Shown here: one piece after another, positions 55,101-61,510 of the stretch
Layout of the letters: the number at the start of each line of letters is the position of its first letter
How positions within the stretch are numbered: the first letter of the stretch is position 1
Assembly: GCA_029964075.1 (NCBI GenBank)
Contig: CM057135.1
Coordinates: forward strand, 43,686,457 to 43,750,456
Origin: Patiria pectinifera
Lineage: Eukaryota > Echinodermata > Asteroidea > Valvatida > Asterinidae
Direction of reading: 5' to 3'
DNA: 64,000 nucleotides
The notes under the pieces: model-generated
Databases searched by the model: none
What the model saw: the letters and a program-made list of their open reading frames with translations, nothing else
What the model was told of the DNA's origin: nothing
Position numbers and translations under genes: made by a program

Positions 55101-58100
55101 GCACAGAGGCCACGTTGGGGCCGTCCACTGTAGGCACCGGCCCGGCTGGCGCCATGCAGTAAGACACGCTGCGCTTTCACGTTCAGCGGCAAAAAAAGCG
55201 CTCACACTATTGAGTATATCTACCGCTGACTTTTGGGGGGGGGGGGTATTTCTTCTAAGCTGTCAAGGGGATATGGGAAAACAATATCTCTCCTTCAGCA
55301 AACTTATTCTGTAAGACTGATTTTAACTTGTATGAACAACGTATAAGTTATATGTCGTATGTACGACTAATATATCGACAGGGTACGACATATTTCGACA
55401 GGGTACGACTAATATCATCGACAGGGTACGACATATATGTCGACAGAGTATGACATATCAAACATATGACATAATGTCGACAGCTGCCGGTACGACATAT
55501 ATGTCGTGCATAAGTCGAGTCGACAGGGTACGATATATGTCGCATACGACAAAGTCGTATATAAGTACGACTTAATATCTCGTGTGTACAAAATATGAAT
55601 TGTAACTCGTATGTTTGACTTGTTTGTCGATTATATCGTACATACAACATATCTTGTGAGAACGACTTGTATCTCGTGCGATTTACATCTACAACTTACA
55701 TGTCGTACGTATGTCGTAGGTACGACATATACGATTCATACGTACGCGTTAAAATACATGTGTCGTACGTATGAGATGTAATTTGCACATGGTACGAATT
55801 CAGGGAGAGTTTTTTTTTCACCATGTACCTGACAGTTTCGTATATTTCCATCCCAAAGTCAATAGCTTGTTTCTTGCAATTAAATCAAACGGGTGCTTAT
55901 AGATACGAGTTAACCTGCATTCAATTAAATGGGTATGATTTGACCTGGGTCCGAGTTGACCCGTTCCCTACATTCGCTGTCAGAATAGCACGGGCAGGTA
56001 GCGGCGTGATAATGTACGCTGTTGCACCGACAAAACGTCGGCGGACTGTCTTGAACTGTCCAATTCGCAATACATTGGAAATAGTATCATTTTGAACAAT
56101 TGTTCACTCATATAGCGGCATGTTTCATTTGTTTGTAATAAAACTGGAGAAATGGTTTAAAATGGGATTGAAATACCTGGACATACCATGGTTTGAGTGA
56201 ACATACATGTACATGTACGTGGTGTGTACAGTAATTTGCGGGTCATGAATATGTATGCAGTGGGTCAAAGTTTACGGGCTTTGATTGGATATCGTGTAAT
56301 ATATGCGCATCAGAAATTTTCGGCCGATTTCGGTCGAAACTATAAAGAAACACATAAGGAATTTGCCACGGTTGCGTCAAGGCTATCTTGCGCTTCAACT
56401 TATTGTACGGCTGTTTGCGGAAGTGTGTGTGAGGCGTACGTACATGCACACAAAGCACACGCAAGGGTCGTTGAGGCTAATGGTATAGTACAACTAGTGA
56501 TTGTGTCGCGGCGTGCGCGGTGTGCGGTAGCGGTAGCGGGAACAAGCTCGTATGGGAACAAGCTGATAGCCTTGGTCAAGGCTATTGTCCTCTGAGAAGT
56601 CTTGTAAAATTTGTCTGGAAACTCTTACACTCTTGGTGAGCACAAACCTCAACAATGGGGTGGGAATGTACATGTATATAGGGAAAAGAGGACAAACAAC
56701 TTGCTATTATTATGCTGCTTCATTTCCCAATCCCATGTCACATGTTTGTATATGTATCCCTTTTAATAGTGTGAAATGAGCAAAATACACATGTGTTGCA
56801 CATGTACAATGTATGTCACACAACAAAGCATACAGTGTCTACAATGTACAAAGGTGGGCTAAATGCTGAAAAAGAAAGAAGCTTGAAAAACTTCCACCAT
56901 TAATTTTCTCCAGAACCCTTTCCTAATACAATGCATATCAAATATTTCCATCATGTACATGTATGTACATTGTGTACGGTGGCCATTCTTTCAAATGCCT
57001 TCATGGTGTTTCTAGAGCACCCTTTAAGCAATTGGATCACATGAACATTACAGTGATTAGTTTTTCCCTTTCCTTCAGGACCTCCTTCATCCTTGTCATC
57101 CCAGTCATTTCATCACTCCTCCTTTTATTGGATCTCATCCTCCTCCACCATTATAAATCAGTTATGGAGCGCACAAGAAACTACTCTTTTCAGTTGGGCA
57201 CGTTCTGGCATGTCATGACATATGAGCTGATCAACTTACAGTATCTGGATAAGCCGGTGCCTGGTTGTCCCCAAGGTTTGATGATTGAAAGGCCAGAAAC
57301 CACTTCATTTTAATAAGGAAAATGTCATGATGGCTAGTCCATGATGGGCATTTCCACACTAATGGGCCAATTAGATAAGTTTATGGATGTTGCGTATTAA
57401 GGGTAAAAGATATGCTAGTATTTTTTTTAGTTTTTTCCAATATCTTGCTAAGTTGAAAGTGACTAGGACAAGACAAGACAAAAGATGATACCTTGTTTTA
57501 TTTGAGAAAAAAACATGCATCTTTTCTGTGTGATACGTATGTAACATGGACAGACACACTGCTAGGAAAAGGGTGCTTAGGACAAATTATCAAGCGAAAA
57601 TATAACAGTTTTCACACTGGCCTCAAATTTATGATGTGATTAGGGTTACGTACGAACAGGGACAGACATTTTTTGACAAATGTCTAGTCTGTTCGTACGT
57701 ATAAATCCTGATTATAAAATATGAAATAATTCTTCACATGACTCAGAGTTTTCTAGGTTTTGACTGATAGCATTCCTCCAGGGTACATCTTCTTAAATAA
57801 GTCAACATTAGGGGATAATTAAACTTAAATGCTTACTTTGTGACATTAATCTAAAATGTCTGTCCTTCGTTACGTACGTAACACTTTTTAAAACAATAGC
57901 CACTATATTTTTTAATATACAAAACCGGTATCCTTTGCAGCTGAGGATATTTGTTCGAAGCTTGCAATGTGTACCATGTGTACAGCAAAAATTGAGAGAC
58001 CAAGATCATAGTTTTATCATCAAAACTTAAAAGGTCTTCTCAAATGTCACACTTTTGGGCCCAAAAGTGTGGAATTGCCCAGATACATGTACCGTAGGTT

Positions 58101-60306
58101 GTACTGTGAGACACTATATGTACATGTATGCAAGTGCTGGTAGTGGTATATGTCATGATGTGTATACATGTGCCAGCAGTAAGAACTACATGAACAAGTA
58201 TAATTTTCAAGAACAATATAAACAAGGTAGAGACACTTAAGGCTGCTATGTACACGTTTGTTACAGTCTTTGGGCGAGTGCAAAGAAATGTTATACGCAC
58301 CATATACATGTAACGGATCCTAAGCCAATCAAGATACAGAATCAGTAATATACTTTTTAATTTAGTGATCATGGTGATTTTGCATTTATGCTCAACTGAA
58401 CATAATACATGTAATGGTCTCATTCATAAATACCTAAGACAGTTTACCCATTCCTATTGGTCGAGAGCCCATCATGTGGCCAGTCTTAAATGGATGATAA
58501 AGACATGGCTAGCTGGTCTTAAACACTTTTCCAGTGTTGCATGAAATTTGGACTCCTAAAAATCCAGTGCCTCTTACTGTTTTATTGGCTGAACGTTCAC
58601 AATCCTCACGTAGGCATGCGCAATACTACATATGTACCAGTGAGTCAGTATTTTATAGTCCTAAATTCACATCGCAACACCCCAGGTGCATTCTGCGCGA
58701 CATTGCGCAGTACGCGCCCCAATCTCCATAAAAGGAGTTGTTTACATCTTATTCACAAGCTGGACACTCCATTATTTAGCTAGAGGGGTGTTTAAAAAAA
58801 ACATGAAGTGAACTTGTTGAAGAAAATCAGGTTTTTTTGACCGAAAAGTTTTGAATTAATTTTGACCGGAAATAAATATGTGCTTGGTCGGTGTTAATCA
58901 TTCTGTTTAAGGCCGCTTCTTGGAGTCTAGGTGCTGATATCAAGCTGTCTTAAACAGAGTGATTATAACCTCCCGAGCACACATTGATTCCCTTATTCAA
59001 ATGTTGCTTCATTACAAAAGTAATCAAATTGGTCACTATAGCCAGACTTTGTAAAATGTTCATATCAGAGCACCTGTCTTTTTCAACAATGGAGCCTTCT
59101 TCTTTCATTGTCTTTCCCATCGGTGTTTGTATTTGGCGGCATGGATTCAACTGTGACCAGGTGACATGATCTACAGTGTACTCATGGGAACATTCCGTGG
59201 AATAATCAAATAAAAAATAAAAAACCTCAATGAAAAGCCTCAACAAATTCAAATGCCAAATGAATCATGTACAACACGTATCGTTTTGAATCTTAGTAAA
59301 GTAATTTGTTGAAATAAAAATGTATAGTTTACTCCTAACACTGTTTTATAACAATTCAGTTGTTACTTCAACAGAACAATTCATGAATAGTCGGTGAAGG
59401 GCAAAACCTAATTTGATTTATATCACCCCGACGCAAAAATTCCATCTTATAATAGTTTGTGCGGTACCCGCTGCTATGTACATCAGATTCGAACCGGCCA
59501 ACTGATTCCGTTAGCTCGGTGGTCGAGTGGTAAGACATCTGCACTAGAAAGCAGGAGGTCATGGGTTCGAGTCCCACCCGAGTGATTTTTTCCAACTTCC
59601 ACTCGGGAGGTAACACACTGAGTATACAGTGTTTAAAAAACGTCGGTGAAGGGCAAAACCTAATCTAATTCATGAATAGGTAAACAATAAAATTATTTGC
59701 CTGAGTACATACATGTACATGTACAATGTATGTCCGACACCATGGTGTTTCAAGACACTTTCTATTACAGAAAAAAAAGATGGATGAAATTTAGGGGTTT
59801 TTTTAAATCCTTGTCACACTTGTGGTAACTAACTGTTCAGGGTTCAGACCACTAGCCATGCTAGCTGCATAATATTTGAAAGACTTTATCATGAACACTG
59901 AACATCAAGAAGATTGTTATAATGTTTATTTCAACTGATGACAATAAGTAAAATTTAAATTCCTTAAATTTTGGAGTTAAACACTCTATATGTAGAATTA
60001 AAAATGGCACTGATTTGACTTCAGGAGCAGAAACTGCTTCAATTTGCCAGGAATAACAAAAATGATATGACGGAGAGAAAATAAATTAAATTACAGCTGA
60101 TGCCACTTTTCATTTTGTTTAATTCAATCATTCTGAAACACTATGGGTAGATCCTGAAACTGGACACTGTTTTCTGCCAATGATCGATTCTCATTACCTG
60201 CAGCTTTCTTCAGCTCATTGAGCTGGCTCTTCAGGCGTGCAATGATCTGATCTGCCTGCTGTGCTCGCTGCTCAAGACGTTCCATAACCGCTGAATTTCC
60301 AGACAT
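36967..60306 (-). CDS. AIMP1: AIMP1 (p43, EMAP-II precursor), complete coding region in six exons
   Basis: AIMP1 is a scaffold protein of the cytosolic multi-aminoacyl-tRNA-synthetase complex that binds tRNA. Its C-terminal part is the EMAP-II module. Six exons, identified by translated resemblance and GT-AG sites, join in phase: 60306-60198, 52492-52382, 50271-50113, 40828-40620, 38960-38792 and 37139-36967 (930 nt, 309 residues plus stop; the human protein has 312). Order of parts: coiled coil (about 1-73), Lys-rich linker (74-146), OB-fold tRNA-binding domain (about 147-250, with VDLRIGRI, KHPDADTLYLE, RTVVSGLV and NLKPAKMRGVLSQAM), and C-terminal EMAP-II extension (251-309, with NPKKKIFEQI). 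The start Met is chosen because MSGNSAVMERLEQ matches the family N-terminus. A possible acceptor (taacag) at about 60348 suggests a 5' UTR intron. No breaks are seen. Introns are 7.7, 2.1, 9.3, 1.7 and 1.7 kb. Confidence 0.93.
37140..38791. other. AIMP1 intron 5
   Basis: No internal gene or element was recognised. Confidence 0.5.
38792..38960 (-). CDS. AIMP1: AIMP1 exon 5 (second half of the OB-fold domain)
   Basis: 169 nt between acceptor GACTGACAG| and donor CCAT|GTATGT. It enters in phase 0 and ends in phase 1. It encodes about residues 197-252, with CNLKPAKMRGVLSQAMVMCA and VEILIPPEGVVPGDRV, near-canonical for the family. Confidence 0.95.
39434..40478. mobile_element. Element of about 1.05 kb in AIMP1 intron 4
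   Basis: The ends ggtttgggtggttcc and (complement) ggcttgtgcggttcc form imperfect TIRs with TA on both sides. Both termini are rich in ggttccggttc/gaaccg words. No coding capacity. Class uncertain. Confidence 0.5.
40620..40828 (-). CDS. AIMP1: AIMP1 exon 4 (Lys-rich segment and start of the OB-fold domain)
   Basis: 209 nt between acceptor GCAACAG| and donor GAAGAG|GTGAGG. It enters in phase 1 and ends in phase 0. It encodes about residues 127-196, including VDLRIGRIIDV, KHPDADTLYLEQVDVGE and RTVVSGLVKHV, which are hallmarks of the EMAP-II/Arc1p tRNA-binding fold. Confidence 0.95.
40829..43975. other. Left part of AIMP1 intron 3
   Basis: Contents: degenerate tactcg/gtactcga repeats (about 41598-41840), a poly-G run at 41879-41892, an acatgt-rich stretch at about 42340-42360, and the tandem repeat listed separately. 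No gene is supported. Confidence 0.5.
43371..43640. repeat. Tandem repeat of about 100 bp, three copies
   Basis: The anchor gattcattatcaag (one variant base) occurs at 43417, 43515 and 43619. Each copy also has gacgttttgt/gatgttttgt, gcggggccc-type and tcctccttccttgaaag words. Confidence 0.8.
43976..44267. repeat. 53-bp perfect inverted repeat at the DIRS-like 3' end
   Basis: Arms 43976-44028 and 44215-44267 are perfect inverted copies (outer part ccccccacagtagtgtgg). In addition, a 31-bp direct repeat (cttacctgtagagcgaatac and onward) occurs at 44015-44045 and 44287-44317. Complex inverted and split repeats at the 3' side are expected for DIRS/PAT-type elements. A separate small MITE is the alternative. 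Confidence 0.8.
44598..45640 (-). pseudogene. Tyrosine recombinase domain of the DIRS-like element
   Basis: Visible parts: an N-terminal SAM-like region (TATVKNYRSAVAAIHQGF), the catalytic Arg in ATSRRRSELHSL, the HxxR box in RAHEVRGVSTSWA, and the nucleophile Tyr in TFSKCYLKDV. The last part is in another frame from the rest; the switch falls in a G-run at about 44735. With that one exception the R-H-R-Y set is complete. It would integrate circular cDNA without target duplication. Confidence 0.85.
45640..46330 (-). pseudogene. RNase H region of the DIRS-like element
   Basis: The frame running 46286-45525 holds the RNase H-like words LVRCDNATVVAYINHQGG and HIRGEENVTADALSRG, followed by the DIRS-type stretch DRPHVDLFAS. 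The expected upstream segment (TTDVSGYGW) lies in a different frame, as does the downstream join to the recombinase at about 45630. Both are frameshifts. Confidence 0.82.
46330..47365 (-). pseudogene. Reverse transcriptase of the DIRS-like element
   Basis: Order: WRPILNLKPLNKFI (about 47140), an in-frame TAA at about 47055, VASIDLKDAYFHVPI (about 47030), a frameshift at about 46955, then LPFRLSTSPRVFT and the catalytic FMYLDDWLVVG (about 46855). The motif set is that of Ty3/DIRS-type RTs. At least one stop and one indel inactivate it. Confidence 0.88.
47362..47970 (-). pseudogene. Gag-like 3' part of the DIRS-like element
   Basis: A 202-codon frame, Pro/Ser-rich at the start and ending with a conserved-looking KTWSAYAKRVDSYYHF-type segment. 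It lies directly upstream of the RT and overlaps its first codons. No zinc knuckle is seen. The assignment is by position and composition. Confidence 0.6.
48209..48529 (-). pseudogene. Gag-like 5' part of the DIRS-like element, interrupted
   Basis: A 106-codon open fragment with a basic Ser-rich end (TTTRSRSSKNKKIKKE). It precedes the Gag-like frame and is cut on its upstream side by the hAT-type MITE. Coding-like sequence resumes beyond the MITE at about 49502-49640. Confidence 0.45.
48546..49501. mobile_element. 956-bp hAT-type MITE with 8-bp target duplication
   Basis: The TIRs are cagggctcgatttac at both ends. The direct repeat gtgggcct flanks exactly (48538-48545 and 49502-49509). Just inside each end lie repeated tgcatgtag/gtgcatg words. 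Ends starting CAGGG plus an 8-bp duplication are characteristic of the hAT superfamily. No transposase. A truncated second copy is at 15467-16164. Confidence 0.92.
49691..50112. other. Right end of AIMP1 intron 3
   Basis: A/T-rich, no element recognised. Confidence 0.45.
50113..50271 (-). CDS. AIMP1: AIMP1 exon 3 (linker)
   Basis: 159 nt between acceptor TTGTTCAG| and donor AAAG|GTAAGA, phase 1 at both ends. It encodes about residues 74-126. IQIPLPRP corresponds to the conserved QIPFP region of vertebrate AIMP1, followed by a polar tail ending in Lys-rich sequence. Confidence 0.88.
50568..51056. mobile_element. 489-bp foldback mariner-type MITE in AIMP1 intron 2
   Basis: The two halves are inverted copies along most of their length (for example 50641-50745 against 50850-50985). 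Ends are cagggtgagt and actcgccctg, with TA on each side (50566-50567, 51057-51058). No transposase. Confidence 0.8.
51059..52381. other. Right part of AIMP1 intron 2
   Basis: Holds several aaaatccccac and ggattttggcggattcagg-type words (51060-51480, also 50400-50570), suggesting an old interspersed repeat. No gene. Confidence 0.45.
52382..52492 (-). CDS. AIMP1: AIMP1 exon 2 (second coiled-coil segment)
   Basis: 111 nt between acceptor TTGTGAAG| and donor |GTAAGT, phase 1 at both ends. It encodes about residues 37-73, with the helical run LQAENTELQAEVQRALKK, which has Leu spacing typical of the family's coiled coil. Confidence 0.85.
52545..53524. mobile_element. 980-bp element at the 3' end of AIMP1 intron 1
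   Basis: The TIRs are aggccttttcacact (52545-52559) and its complement (53510-53524), followed inward on both sides by gaacc/ggttc-rich sequence. It lies 52 nt upstream of the exon 2 acceptor, so it contributes sequence close to a splice site. No coding region. Target duplication not resolved. Confidence 0.7.
53525..54582. other. AIMP1 intron 1, non-coding
   Basis: Short acatgt-type repeats (about 53985-54000, 54115-54130) and one or two copies of the tctgtcc...gttacgt motif (54328-54393). No gene. Confidence 0.45.
54583..56586. repeat. Inverted repeat with about 217-bp arms and a 1.57-kb centre
   Basis: Arms 54583-54799 and 56367-56586 are inverted copies of about 85-90 percent identity by eye, sharing tagccttgaccaaggctatc and ttccgcaaacagccgtac. 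The arm ends themselves contain a palindrome (tagccttgaccaaggcta). Likely a non-autonomous transposon. Similar peptides appear in both arms only because the DNA is shared. Confidence 0.7.
55346..55770. repeat. Degenerate gtcgacagggtacgacatat repeat
   Basis: Many variants of tacgacatat and tcgacagggtacgac follow each other on both strands, since the words are near-palindromic. Probably a decayed minisatellite. No gene. Confidence 0.75.
56587..59412. other. AIMP1 intron 1, non-coding
   Basis: Contains four copies of a tgtctgtcc...gttacgtacgta motif (57532-57882, see findings) and acatgt repeats. Apparent hydrophobic reading frames at about 57000-57300 lack splice or family support. Confidence 0.45.
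59413..59642 (+). mobile_element. tRNA-derived SINE in AIMP1 intron 1
   Basis: The direct repeat tcggtgaagggcaaaaccta plus at (22 bp) occurs at 59391-59412 and 59643-59664 and brackets the element. Inside is a tRNA-like sequence with intact Pol III boxes and a T-run. Bracketing by a long direct repeat is consistent with LINE-mediated retroposition. Confidence 0.7.
59514..59584 (+). tRNA. tRNA-Ser(AGA)-like sequence, SINE head
   Basis: The A box tggtcgagtgg (59520-59530) and B box ggttcgagtcc (59564-59574) both fit consensus. The anticodon stem-loop ctgc-actagaaa-gcag would read AGA. The acceptor ends pair at about 6 of 7 positions. There is no long variable arm, unlike true tRNA-Ser. A T-run (59586-59591) follows. 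It is best read as the head of a SINE, though a degenerate tRNA gene is possible. Confidence 0.5.
60198..60306 (-). CDS. AIMP1: AIMP1 exon 1 (start codon, first coiled-coil segment)
   Basis: 109 nt, ends in phase 1 at GCAG|GTAATG. It encodes residues 1-36 plus one base. The heptad-rich helix (MERLEQRAQQADQIIARLK) fits the N-terminal segment that pairs with the arginyl-tRNA synthetase leader helix in the vertebrate complex. Confidence 0.92.
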
Positions 60307-60943
60307 GGTTGAACGGACGTATCGGCCACAGCGAATGAGGAACCTGTTAGATTAATAAAATGTGAACAAAGACAAATGCTCAGAAAGCATGTAGCTGTGC
60401 CACTGGTTTTTAACAGATGACAGCCACTGGACATGCTAGACTGGAGATCAGCCAACATTTGATGTAAACAGATCACAGAACATGTCCTACAAACCTACAT
60501 GTAGCTACAGGACTCTTATAACCCATTTAGGAGGTTGGACAGTTTTTGCAGGGTTGAGGCAGGCAGACAAGGCAGAGTGCAGCCACTGCATGTACCTGTA
60601 ATACAGTAACTTCATGTGGAGCTTGATACTATTTTGAATGGATGAATTAAATTATTATTTTAATTTAGAATTTCTTCCATGGGCATGTTCAGGCATTCAA
60701 ATCGTGGATGAAAAATGTGAGGACACACACGTGCAACATCATCGATGAATCAAGGACAGGAGCAAATCAAGGATTCCTCGATTAGATACCGGTATGTGTA
60801 CAAACCAATGAGAGCTAAAGTATAAATAAAGGAAAAGGGAAGAGGAACAATAGAAACTCCTTGATGTACACCATAAGTTGTAACCAAACGTGTGTGTACA
60901 TGTGTGCATAGCCACAATCATGGGTACACTTTTTGTAACAAAC
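60307..60943. other. Upstream region of AIMP1
   Basis: It must contain the 5' UTR and promoter. A possible acceptor (ctaacag, minus strand) lies at about 60348. No TATA box or other site is convincing. Confidence 0.4.
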
Positions 60944-61510
60944 TGTCAGACTGAAAATGTACAAAAACGTGCTTGTCGCAATGCTTTGGACGTTCTAGGT
61001 ATTTCTAGCACAAAACTATTACATTCCCCCAGATTTAGAAATATGCTCCCCCCTCTTAAATTGAATAACACCACTACCAGAATACTCAGAGACAGTTCCA
61101 CGTCTACGCTAGTTGTACCCAAGTGCAAGACTGATAGATACATGAAGTCTACAATTCCTGCCTTAGCTAAACTTTTGTAATTCTTAATTGTTTACAATGT
61201 AGGTGCAAGTGAGTACTTCTTATTAGACCATCTTCCCTGGATGATCCGTCTTTAATTTTGAATTTTTTTTAAAAGTTTATAAATCAGTTTTTGTTAATAT
61301 TGTGTTGTTTTGTGCTGTATATATACATGATCCTATACTTTGTTGTAATTTTATGCTTCTACTCCTTTTAACTGCTATTTAACAATGTTTAATTCCTGTA
61401 AAGTGTAAACATGGTTATATCAGCGACTCTTTTGTGGCTGCCTACCTCCTGTTTTTATATGAATAAACCAGAATAAATAAATAAATAAATAAATGAAAAA
61501 ATAAATAAAA
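60944..61510 (+). pseudogene. 5'-truncated LINE-like 3' end
   Basis: About 78 codons ending at about 61180 show a C-terminal pattern (LVVPKCKTDRYMKSTIPALAKLL) like the last residues of non-LTR reverse transcriptases (VPRxRTxRY...P). They are followed by an A/T-rich 3' tail and an aaat microsatellite (about 61475-61510), the usual 3' end of such elements. No catalytic motif is present. Confidence 0.5.

Noticed and set aside
56963-57313. Hydrophobic 116-codon frame resembling a membrane protein
   Set aside because: No family motif, splice sites or codon evidence; it lies in an intron and is consistent with chance T/C-rich composition.
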